A stretch of DNA of 8,932 nt from an uncultured beta proteobacterium (GCA_902826155.1 CADEDU010000092.1:19358-28289), one strand, 5' to 3'. Positions 1 to 5,936 are shown, numbered from the stretch's first letter. The notes: a model not told the origin generated them from the sequence alone. Numbers and translations are program-made.

Positions 1-805
1 GATCCTCGGCGAGCAGCTCGGTCTGATACAGATCGACGCAACGCTGCAGCGCCTGAGCCGCATCGTCGGTTCGGCCGGCCGACTCCTCCTGCAACGCGCG
101 CTGCCGATGCTCATCGAACTCGTCGACGTCGGTACGCAATACGAAACGCGGATTGAGCACGTAGTGCCCGTCAGCGAACAGCACGAACGCGGCATCGCTC
201 GCGCCGCGCGCAAGGGTGCGCCGCAGCCGATGGATCGCGACGTTGAGATTGTTGCGGGCCGCCTCCGGATCAAGGTCGGGCCAGAACAGCTCCATCAGCG
301 CTTCGCGCGCGATCGGGCGATGACGATGCAGCAGCAGGTACTTGAAGATCGCCTTGGTTTTGCCGTTGGGCCAGTCTTCGATCGGTTGATCGTTGACGAC
401 CACGCGGAACGGCCCGAGCACCTGCACGCGCACCGACCACGTGCAGTGCGTCTCGACGGGCTCATGCATCGCTTCGCAATCTGCGGGCGCGGCGTGCGGG
501 CCGGCGGCGGCCTGCGCCATCGACAATATGCGCACCAGCTCGTCGGCAAGCGCGCTCGCCCGCGCCTTCGATTGCGCCAGCGCGCGCTCGTGTTGCACCG
601 CGTCTTCCACCAGGCGTGACCAGCTGCGGGCAAGGCAACGCGCCGCATCGAGCACGCCGCTGGTGATCGCGTCGTGGTCGCGCGCGCTGCAGGCGGATTC
701 GATCAGCCCGGCGACGGCGTCGTGATCACCGCTGCGGATCTTGGCGAGCGTGGTGTCGTACAGGCTGACGGCGGAAAGCTCGACCGGGTGCGACGGAGAA
801 GGCAT
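1..805 (-). CDS. BTAD-domain transcriptional regulator, partial (3' end beyond left edge)
   Basis: The frame is open from an ATG at 805 to the window edge, giving 268 residues without a stop. Residues 1 to about 120 are mostly helical and match no domain I recognise. Residues about 125-218 form an OmpR/SARP-type winged helix: a strand ending VQVLGPFRV, then KTKAIFKYLLLH, ALMELFWPD and NNLNVAIHRLRRTL, then a wing hairpin ending GHYVLNPR. From about 225 (TDVDEFDEH) a bacterial transcriptional activator (BTAD) domain of TPR-like helices begins and is cut off. Families with this pair (AfsR/SARP-like) activate neighbouring genes. ATG 805 has a GAGG ribosome site six bases upstream, so I prefer it to the in-frame ATG at 817. 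It lies downstream of the enolase-superfamily gene on the same strand, 192 bases away, and may regulate that gene or the transporters (inference). The class is secure; the target is unknown. Confidence 0.85.
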   Translation of the reverse strand, partial: MPSPSHPVELSAVSLYDTTLAKIRSGDHDAVAGLIESACSARDHDAITSGVLDAARCLARSWSRLVEDAVQHERALAQSKARASALADELVRILSMAQAAAGPHAAPADCEAMHEPVETHCTWSVRVQVLGPFRVVVNDQPIEDWPNGKTKAIFKYLLLHRHRPIAREALMELFWPDLDPEAARNNLNVAIHRLRRTLARGASDAAFVLFADGHYVLNPRFVLRTDVDEFDEHRQRALQEESAGRTDDAAQALQRCVDLYQTELLAED

Positions 806-997
806 CGGGCCCCTCATGGGTTGCTCTGACCGAGCCCGGCACCGGACACTCGACCTCCGCGGACGCAAATCGCTTGAATTGGATTGCTGGGCGAAACGTA
901 ACACGCGTGCGTCGGCGCCACCCGTCCGACCGCTGTCTGTGGCGCCCCGGAAAGTGACCGCTCGTCAGTTTGCCGTCACTGCGGGGAGGTCACGGAG
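806..997. other. Intergenic gap with two inverted repeats between regulator and enolase-family gene
   Basis: No gene fits here. Two dyads are visible. A perfect 8-base inverted repeat, GGCGCCAC at 914-921 and GTGGCGCC at 939-946, encloses a 17-base loop. A nested hairpin pairs GTGACC at 954-959 with GGTCAC at 988-993, with CAGT/ACTG (966-969/978-981) inside it. Read on the minus strand, the second hairpin starts a few bases after the stop codon of the upstream enzyme and is followed only by TTTCC, so it would be a weak terminator. The first could be a regulator operator or another hairpin. A less GC-rich stretch at about 871-900 might hold the regulator promoter, but I see no convincing -35/-10 pair. 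Confidence 0.4.
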
Positions 998-2086
998 TCA
1001 CGCGGAATATTTCGCCAACGCCTTCGCGTCGAATTCCAGGCCCAGCCCCGGCTTGTTCGGCACCGACAACTCGCCGGCGACGGGCTGGGGCACCTCTTTG
1101 AACAGCAGGGTCGTCCAAGGCATGTACTCGACCGTCAAGCCGTTGGGTACGCCAGCCACCAGATGGATCGAGATCTCCGGATAGAGATGGCTTACCACAG
1201 GCAGGTTGAACGCCTCGGCCATCGCCGCGATCTTGAGCCAGCCGCTGATGCCACCGGTGCGCACCACATCGATCATCGCGATGTCGACCGCGCGCGCTTC
1301 GAACATGTGGCGGAACGGCACGATGCCGAACACGTACTCGCCCGCGGCGGTCGGCGTGTTGAGCGCAGCGGTGACCGCCGCGTGGCCCGCGTAATCGTCG
1401 CGCGCCACTACGTCTTCCAGCCAGAACAGCCCGTACTCCTCGATGCGCGAACCGATCGAGATCGCCTGGCGCACGTCCCAGCGCTGGTTGATGTCGCACA
1501 TGAGGTCGATCTCGTCGCCGATCACTTCACGCACGCGGCGGATGCGCTCGACCTCCTTGGGCACGCTGGTGGGCGCGGGGCATGCGAGCTGCGTCTTCAT
1601 CTGCGTCCAGCCCTTGTCGCGCAGCACGCCGGCGGCGCGCACCAGCTGATCGAGCGTGGCATCGCGCGAAAGCGCGCCTGATGCGTAGGTGGGCACCTTG
1701 GTGCGCGCGCCACCCGCCAACGTCGCGACCGGCACGCCCAGCGCTTTGCCTTTGATATCCCACAGCGCGATGTCGATCGCCGCGAGCGCCAGCGCGACCA
1801 TGCCGCTCGGCCCCGACAACGTCGAGTTGCGGATGCGTCCGATCAGCGCTTCGATCGGCAGCGGATCCTGCCCGATCGCGAGCCCCGCGAGCGTGTCGAT
1901 CATCGACTTGAGGCTCGCCGAGAGATTGCCGCCGAAGAACGTGTAACCCACACCTTCGATGCCCGCGTCGGTGCGCAGCGACAGCGTGACGAAATCGCGC
2001 GTCGGCCCCAGCAGTGGCACGCCACCGGCGAGCGGTTCATCAGCAGGCAGTCGAACCAGATGGGTTTGAGCGGACGTGATCTTCAT
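998..2086 (-). CDS. Mandelate racemase/muconate lactonizing enzyme family protein (enolase superfamily)
   Basis: A complete 362-residue protein, the usual length for this family. The N-terminal capping domain (about 1-125) ends in AAIDIALWDIKGKALG, the helix typical of the superfamily. The C-terminal (beta/alpha)7-beta barrel carries metal ligands D198 (in CDIN), E224 (FWLED) and E250 (AAGE). The catalytic dyad is D273 and H300 (VVSHLYPE), with E320 after it. The spacing follows mandelate racemase numbering with a constant shift of three. The KxK motif is K164-T-Q166, so the second, usually catalytic, lysine is glutamine, and chemistry would rest on the His-Asp pair. Family members abstract the alpha proton of a carboxylate (racemases, sugar-acid dehydratases, cycloisomerases); the substrate here cannot be named. 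ATG 2086 has AAAGG at 2095-2099, eight bases upstream. Its neighbours are a regulator and two transporters, which suggests acid catabolism. Confidence 0.9.
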   Translation of the reverse strand: MKITSAQTHLVRLPADEPLAGGVPLLGPTRDFVTLSLRTDAGIEGVGYTFFGGNLSASLKSMIDTLAGLAIGQDPLPIEALIGRIRNSTLSGPSGMVALALAAIDIALWDIKGKALGVPVATLAGGARTKVPTYASGALSRDATLDQLVRAAGVLRDKGWTQMKTQLACPAPTSVPKEVERIRRVREVIGDEIDLMCDINQRWDVRQAISIGSRIEEYGLFWLEDVVARDDYAGHAAVTAALNTPTAAGEYVFGIVPFRHMFEARAVDIAMIDVVRTGGISGWLKIAAMAEAFNLPVVSHLYPEISIHLVAGVPNGLTVEYMPWTTLLFKEVPQPVAGELSVPNKPGLGLEFDAKALAKYSA

Positions 2087-2153
2087 GGAGCGGGCCTTTG
2101 GGGTGATGGATGTGCGCGGCTCGGCGCGCGCGTTGCGTTGTTATAAGCAACAA

Positions 2154-2186
2154 GGCCGCGACGGATCGACATGATCGGCCGCGGCC
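2154..2186 (-). terminator. Possible terminator hairpin after the peroxiredoxin gene
   Basis: GGCCGCG at 2154-2160 pairs perfectly with CGCGGCC at 2180-2186, and the inner GATC copies at 2164-2167 and 2173-2176 can extend the pairing. On the minus strand this lies about 25 bases after the peroxiredoxin stop and is followed by TTGTTGCTTAT, which is T-rich but not a clean T-run. It could end the peroxiredoxin transcript before the next gene. The following TTATAAC might serve as a -10 for the enolase-family gene, but no good -35 is seen. Confidence 0.4.
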
Positions 2187-2211
2187 CGGCAAGGCAACTA
2201 CAGTGTCGACG

Positions 2212-2673
2212 CTAGATCTTCGCCAGCCGCTCGAGCAGATCCTTGCTCTCGGGGATCGTGCCCGGTGCGTAGACGTGCGCGTGACGGATCACGCCCTGCG
2301 CATCGACCAGAAACACCGCGCGTGCATCGAAGCCTTTGTCGTCGAGGAAGATCCCGTAATCCTGACCGACCTTGCCGTGCGGCCAGTAGTCCGACAGCAA
2401 CGGGAACGGCATGCCGCCCAACTGCTCGACCCAGGCCTTGATGGCGGGAAGCGGATCGGCGCTGATCTGCAGGATTTCGGTGTTGAGTGCTTTGAATTGA
2501 TCGTAGTTCTCACGGAACCCGGATACTTGATTCTTTCATCCACCGGTGAAGGCGAACGGCATGAACGCCACGACCGCGCGCCGGCCGCGAAAGCTGGCGA
2601 GGTCGAGCGTCTGGCCCGTGTGCGCCGCGAGCGAAAAACTCGGCGCCTGGGCTCCCGCTTGAAGTGCTGGCAT
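2212..2673 (-). CDS. Selenocysteine-containing peroxiredoxin (AhpE/BCP-like), in-frame UGA read as Sec46
   Basis: Read through one in-frame TGA (2538-2536), this gives a 153-residue thioredoxin-fold peroxiredoxin, the length of AhpE-type proteins. It would reduce peroxides in the cytoplasm; no signal peptide is seen. The N-terminal part has GAQAPSFSL and LDLASFRGRRAVVAFMPFAF. The active-site motif PxxxTxxC reads P39-FAF-T43-GG-U46, with the TGA exactly at the peroxidatic cysteine. After it the same frame continues without gaps: FRENYDQF, ILQISAD, PFPLLSDYWPHGKVGQDYG, then ARAVFLVD with the conserved Arg at 118. No cysteine occurs anywhere else, so it would be a one-Sec enzyme needing an external reductant. 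ATG 2673 has a strong AAAGGAG (2680-2686) six bases upstream; the frame is open further up, but that part is unlike peroxiredoxins. Alternatives are a pseudogene or a sequencing error (TGC to TGA). The hairpin after the TGA argues for Sec. Confidence 0.85.
2500..2538 (-). promoter_or_regulatory. Candidate bacterial SECIS element with the Sec UGA codon
   Basis: Counting the U of UGA (2538) as 1, bases 20-24 (GGUUC) pair with 30-34 (GAACU), closing a five-base loop CGUGA at 2510-2514. The lower stem can add G19-C36, C18-G37, U16-A38 and A15-U39, with single-base bulges at C17 and A35. There are 21 bases between the UGA and the loop. Known bacterial SECIS elements lie in the coding region just after UGA, with the apical loop roughly 16-37 bases downstream and a G at the first or second loop position. 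Here G is second and is followed by U, as in the GU of the E. coli fdhF loop that SelB contacts. The pairing was found by eye; no folding energy was calculated. Confidence 0.7.
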
Positions 2674-2864
2674 CAATCTCTCCTTTGCAACGCTGAGGGA
2701 AGCTGAATACAGATGGTGCGGCAGCGAATCGCGCACCGTCGCAACACATCCGCCGCGGTACGCACTACTCGCCAACTGCGCGGTGGAGGATATAACGGAT
2801 TCGTTGCGGGCGATTCGTGCGGATTTAACTGCGGGCAAGAGGGGAATCGGCTGCGGCGAATGAG

Positions 2865-2930
2865 GCTGCCGAAGCGCGCGGCTAAGCTGCCGAAGCGGGT
2901 TGCTCAAGCTGCCGAAGCGCGCGGCGGGCG
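2865..2930. repeat. Three direct copies of GCTGCCGAAGCG at 21-22-base spacing
   Basis: GCTGCCGAAGCG occurs at 2865-2876, 2886-2897 and 2908-2919. The copies start 21 and 22 bases apart, and the sequence after each is partly conserved (CGCGGC, GGTTGC, CGCGGC). The third copy is also the outer arm of the palindrome 2908-3145. The near two-turn period could suit a DNA-binding protein, or the copies could be fragments left by repeat insertion. It is too short and irregular for a CRISPR. Confidence 0.8.
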
Positions 2931-3145
2931 CATCGCCTCCGACGGCTGCCGCCCCTTGCGGGGCTACCCTGCGCTACTCGCACGGCGAGGCGGCTGCGGA
3001 ATTCGGTCCTCGCTGGCAGCACCGCGAGTGAATGGAGACTCAGTGCGAGCGAGGATCCGAGAAGACCGCAGCCGACGACCCCTCGCCGTGCTGCGTTGCT
3101 CGGCTGTGCCGAGTCGGCGCTGCGCCCGCCGCGCGCTTCGGCAGC
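2908..3145. repeat. Large imperfect palindrome A (about 238 bases, 25-base perfect outer arms)
   Basis: The outer arms 2908-2932 and 3121-3145 are perfect reverse complements over 25 bases. Matching blocks continue inward: 2980-2990 with 3081-3091 (11 bases), CGGCTGCGG 2991-2999 with 3066-3074, and TCCTCGCT 3007-3014 with 3048-3055. Small hairpins lie in the unmatched segments (GCCCC-TTGC-GGGGC at 2951-2964 and CGGC-TGT-GCCG at 3101-3111). An arm match of this length is far beyond chance, so it is an intergenic repeat element or a long RNA hairpin. It has no recognisable transposase. It may belong to the palindromic intergenic repeats common in Burkholderiales (inference). Confidence 0.85.
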
Positions 3146-3206
3146 GACGGTGTTGTGCGTGGAAGGTGTTGCCCATCAAGAATCTGTGCGCTGCCCGATG
3201 CCACCT

Positions 3207-3453
3207 GCGTTGCGCCGGGGCGGTGCCCATCCGCGCGAGCGTTGGCGATGCCGAGGGACTCCTCGCTCGAGCGGGGCTTTAGCCCGAGGACTGTTTGAGG
3301 CCGCGCGCACATTTCGGGCCCCGGCATCATGGGGCCCCTCGTTCGCGCGGCCGAGTTCCGCAGGGCCCGATCGAGCGAGGAGTACCGAGGGTAGTCGCGC
3401 CCAGCGACCATCGTCTTCGTCTCGCGCGGATGGGCACCGCCCCGGCGCGACGC
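3207..3453. repeat. Large imperfect palindrome B (about 247 bases) abutting the end of livF
   Basis: Arms 3212-3239 and 3421-3448 are perfect reverse complements over 28 bases; allowing one mismatch they reach 3207-3239 and 3421-3453. Inner matches are 3258-3270 with 3371-3383 (13 bases), GGCCGCGCG 3299-3307 with 3344-3352, and a central hairpin GGGCCCC 3316-3322 with GGGGCCC 3331-3337 around an 8-base loop. The outer arm ends four bases from the livF stop codon, so on the minus strand the whole structure would be transcribed right after livF. It could protect the 3' end of the liv mRNA or slow transcription; there is no T-run for an intrinsic terminator. Confidence 0.85.
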
Positions 3454-3457
3454 TTGA

Positions 3458-4162
3458 CTACAACCCGAGATAAGCCGCCCGCACGCGATCGTCATTGAGC
3501 AGATCGGCGCCGCTGCCCGACAACGTGATGCGCCCGTTCTCGAGCACGTAGGCGCGACTGGCCAGCCGTAGCGACACCGCGACATTCTGCTCGACCAGCA
3601 CGATGGTGTGTCCGTCCTGATTGAGTTTCTCGATGATGCGGAACACCTCTTGCACCACCACCGGCGCGAGGCCAAGCGACGGTTCATCGAACAGGATCAG
3701 CTCGGGCTGCCCCATCAGGCAGCGGCCGATCGCGAGCATCTGCTGCTCGCCGCCCGACATCGTGCCGGCGAACTGCGCACGCCGCTCGGCCAGGCGCGGA
3801 AACATCCGATAAACGCGCTCCTTGGTCTCGGCCTTGCGCATCCGGCCGCGCTGGATATAGGCGCCGGTATCGAGATTTTCGTCGACAGTGAGCGTGGGAA
3901 AGATCTGCCGCCCTTCGGCCACCTGTCCGATGCCCAGATTGCACACGCGATGGCTGGGCCAGCCGGTGATGTCCTGGTCGTTGAAGGTGATCTTGCCCGC
4001 TCGCGGTTTCTCGATGCCGTGGATGGCGCGGATCAGCGAACTCTTGCCCGCGCCGTTGGAGCCGACGATGGCGACGATCGAACCCTTGGGCACCTCGAGC
4101 GACACGCCGGCGAGCGCCTGTGCATCGCCGTAGAACAATTCCAGGTTCGATACGCGCAGCAT
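3458..4162 (-). CDS. livF: Branched-chain amino acid-type ABC transporter ATPase LivF
   Basis: A complete 234-residue ATPase, the usual LivF length. It powers uptake with LivG at the inner face of the cytoplasmic membrane. Walker A is GSNGAGKS at 34-41, the stretch EGRQIFPTLTVDENL (83-97) is typical of LivF, the signature is MSGGEQ at 135-140, and Walker B is LILFDE at 155-160 with catalytic E160. The switch position reads VEQN (Q192 where most ABC ATPases have His), as is usual for LivF. The ATG overlaps the livG stop as TGATG (4164-4160), so translation is coupled. It is the last gene of the operon, and palindrome B follows immediately. The real substrate may be an amino acid, amide or aromatic acid, because the Liv/HAAT family is broad. 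Confidence 0.95.
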   Translation of the reverse strand: MLRVSNLELFYGDAQALAGVSLEVPKGSIVAIVGSNGAGKSSLIRAIHGIEKPRAGKITFNDQDITGWPSHRVCNLGIGQVAEGRQIFPTLTVDENLDTGAYIQRGRMRKAETKERVYRMFPRLAERRAQFAGTMSGGEQQMLAIGRCLMGQPELILFDEPSLGLAPVVVQEVFRIIEKLNQDGHTIVLVEQNVAVSLRLASRAYVLENGRITLSGSGADLLNDDRVRAAYLGL

Positions 4163-4887
4163 CAGTGCGCCGCCTCGCCCAGATACGACTCGAGCACTTT
4201 CGGATCGCGCGTCACCTCAGCAGGTGTGCCCTCGGCGATCTTCTCGCCATGGTGCAACACCACCACCTTCTCCGAGAGCGCCATCACCGCGCGCATGACA
4301 TGCTCGATCAGCAGGATCGTCAGTCCGGTTTCGTCGCGCAGTCGCCTGAGCGTGGCCACCATGCGATCGGCCTCGGTCGGACGCAGCCCGGCCATCACCT
4401 CATCGAGCAGCAGCAGCCGCGGTTGGGTGGCCAGCGCACGCGCGACTTCCAGCCGCTTGCGATCGGGCAACGTGAGACTCGCGGCCGGTTGATGCGCGCG
4501 ATCGGCCATGTCGAGCAGCGTCAAGACTTTGCCCGCCGCCTGCTGCGCCTCGCCGATATGCGCGGTGCGATGCAGCGCGCCGACGGTCACGTTCTCGAGC
4601 ACCGACAGATCGGGGAACGGCTTGACGATCTGGAACGTGCGGCCGATACCCGCGGCACACACCTGATCGGGCCGCATCCCGGTGAGTTCGCGTCCGCCGA
4701 ACATCACGCTGCCTTCGCTCGGCGGGAACACGCCGGCGATGAGGTTGAAGAGCGTGGTCTTGCCCGCACCGTTGGGGCCGATCAGTGCGACGATGCCACG
4801 CTCCTCGACGCCGAATGACACGTTGCTCACCGCGCGCAAGCCGCGGAAATTCTTGGTGAGCGAGCGCACCTCGAGCAGCACGGCCAT
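4162..4887 (-). CDS. livG: Branched-chain amino acid-type ABC transporter ATPase LivG
   Basis: A 241-residue ATPase. I start it at ATG 4887 (MAVLLEVRSLTKNF), which overlaps the livM stop as TGATG (4889-4885). The frame is open to 5055, but that extension is Arg/Gly-rich and lies inside livM. Walker A is GPNGAGKT at 37-44, the Q-loop is Q86 in GRTFQIVKPF, Walker B is LLLLDE at 158-163, and the switch histidine is H196 (LIEHVM). The ABC signature is unusual: where LSGGQ or LSYGQ is expected, residues 139-144 read TLPDRK, followed by the normal RLEVARAL. The C-terminal KIAEGTPAEVTRDPKVLESYLG is typical of LivG. It partners LivF as a heterodimer beneath LivH and LivM. Confidence 0.94.
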   Translation of the reverse strand: MAVLLEVRSLTKNFRGLRAVSNVSFGVEERGIVALIGPNGAGKTTLFNLIAGVFPPSEGSVMFGGRELTGMRPDQVCAAGIGRTFQIVKPFPDLSVLENVTVGALHRTAHIGEAQQAAGKVLTLLDMADRAHQPAASLTLPDRKRLEVARALATQPRLLLLDEVMAGLRPTEADRMVATLRRLRDETGLTILLIEHVMRAVMALSEKVVVLHHGEKIAEGTPAEVTRDPKVLESYLGEAAH

Positions 4888-5936
4888 CAGCCTTTCTCCG
4901 CCGGTGATTTCACCAGTTTCAATCGCCGGCACACCCACGGCCACAACCCTTGCGGGCGCCACAACACGATCACCGCGACCGCGAACCCCCAGAACAGCAG
5001 CTTCACCCCGTCGACCTTCACGTCCTTGCCGACCACGCCGCTGTGTTGGAGCCACTCGACCAGGCCACTCAGCCCCTCACCGAGCGGCGTGAGCAGGAAC
5101 GCGCCGAAGATCGGACCGAACAGCGTGCCGGTGCCGCCCACGATCGGCGCGAGCGTCACCTCGATCGAGCGCTCGATCCCCAGCACCTGCTCGGGAAACA
5201 TGTTGTTGTAATAGAACGCGTAGAACACGCCGGCGATGCCCGCCAGCGCGGTGGAGATCAGCACCGCCAGCATCCGGTAGCGGAAGATGTTGATGCCGAG
5301 CGCTTCGGCCGCCTCGGGGTTGTCGCGGATCGCGCGCCAGTAGTAGCCCATGCGGCTGGTGAGAATCCAGCGGCTCAATGCGAACGCCGCCAGCGTCAGC
5401 GTGAGCATCACGTAGTAGTACATCGCCGGCCAGCCGCGCAGGTTGATCAGATCGACGCCGCGCCGGCTCTCCTGCGTGACCGGCAGGAAGAACCCTTCGG
5501 TGCCGCCGAGAAACTTGGCGTGATCGAGCAGGATGCGCACGAACTCGGCAAACGCGATGGTGAGCAACGCGAAGTACACGCCGCCCACCGAGAAGCGAAA
5601 GCCGAGGTAGCCGATGAAGGCGCCCATCGTCGCGGCCAGCGCGATCGCGGCGAACACGCCGATCGCCGGCGGCACGCCGTACGCGGTGAACAGATATGCG
5701 CTCGTGTATGCGCCGATGCCGATGAACAACGCATGGCCCAGACTCAACAGTCCGGCGTAACCGAGCATTAGATTCCACGACTGCCCGAGATAGGCCATGT
5801 ACAGGCAGATGATCGCCACGCTCAACACGTAGCCGCTGGCAAACATCGGCAGGATCAGCAGCAGCGCGACGAACAGCGCGAGCGCGATCACGCCCTGGCG
5901 GGTGAGTTCGCCGAACAGCCGCTGCATCAGGCCCAA
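4887..5936 (-). CDS. livM: Branched-chain amino acid-type ABC transporter permease LivM
   Basis: A 349-residue membrane protein with about eight to nine hydrophobic segments. LivM hallmarks are GYAGLLSLGHALFIGIGAY at 59-77, FRFSVGGVYFALLTIAFAE at 113-131, the cytoplasmic coupling segment RAIRDNPEAAEALGIN at 201-216, and VGGTGTLFGPIFGA at 267-280. The end is basic and cytoplasmic (WRPQGLWPWVCRRLK). With LivH it forms the channel. The best-placed start is TTG 5936, with AAGAGG eight bases upstream; ATG 5927 (residue 4) is the alternative but sits poorly relative to that site. The 92-base gap to livH (5937-6028) is the widest in the operon and shows no clear terminator or promoter. Confidence 0.94.
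   Translation of the reverse strand: MGLMQRLFGELTRQGVIALALFVALLLILPMFASGYVLSVAIICLYMAYLGQSWNLMLGYAGLLSLGHALFIGIGAYTSAYLFTAYGVPPAIGVFAAIALAATMGAFIGYLGFRFSVGGVYFALLTIAFAEFVRILLDHAKFLGGTEGFFLPVTQESRRGVDLINLRGWPAMYYYVMLTLTLAAFALSRWILTSRMGYYWRAIRDNPEAAEALGINIFRYRMLAVLISTALAGIAGVFYAFYYNNMFPEQVLGIERSIEVTLAPIVGGTGTLFGPIFGAFLLTPLGEGLSGLVEWLQHSGVVGKDVKVDGVKLLFWGFAVAVIVLWRPQGLWPWVCRRLKLVKSPAEKG

Larger units (their letters stand above)
2674..3457. other. Gene-free stretch of 784 bases between peroxiredoxin and livF
   Basis: I find no credible gene here. Frames that stay open are rich in Arg, Ala and Gly, have no family resemblance, and run through palindromic repeats on both strands. The first 190 bases upstream of the peroxiredoxin (about 2674-2860) are less GC-rich, for example TTATATCC on the minus strand near 2790-2797, and should hold its promoter, but no clear -35/-10 pair is visible. 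The rest is filled by a short repeat cluster (2865-2930) and two large imperfect palindromes (2908-3145 and 3207-3453), listed separately. Confidence 0.7.

Noticed and set aside
2212..2421. A 69-residue frame as a separate small gene
   Set aside because: It is the C-terminal part of the same peroxiredoxin, starting at an internal Met with no ribosome site.
2110..2706. A 198-residue plus-strand frame opposite the peroxiredoxin
   Set aside because: It is antisense to the peroxiredoxin, which has clear family motifs. The plus-strand protein is Arg-rich and resembles nothing known.
2536..2907. A 123-residue frame ending at the TGA, as a separate gene
   Set aside because: It is the N-terminal half of the peroxiredoxin plus an unrelated upstream extension. 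The ribosome site is at 2680-2686, before ATG 2673, and the family sequence continues past the TGA in the same frame.
2865..2930. CRISPR array
   Set aside because: There are only three 12-base copies, with 9-10-base gaps that are themselves partly conserved, and no cas genes.
2713..3687. Open frames on both strands across the gene-free stretch (for example 2713-3282 and 3040-3687)
   Set aside because: High GC content keeps frames open. These run through palindromes on both strands, are Arg/Ala-rich, overlap livF in the wrong frame, and lack family similarity or convincing ribosome sites.
4888..5055. 5' extension of livG to 5055
   Set aside because: The added 56 residues are low-complexity Arg/Gly/Val and lie inside livM. 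ATG 4887 gives the normal LivG N-terminus and a TGATG overlap.
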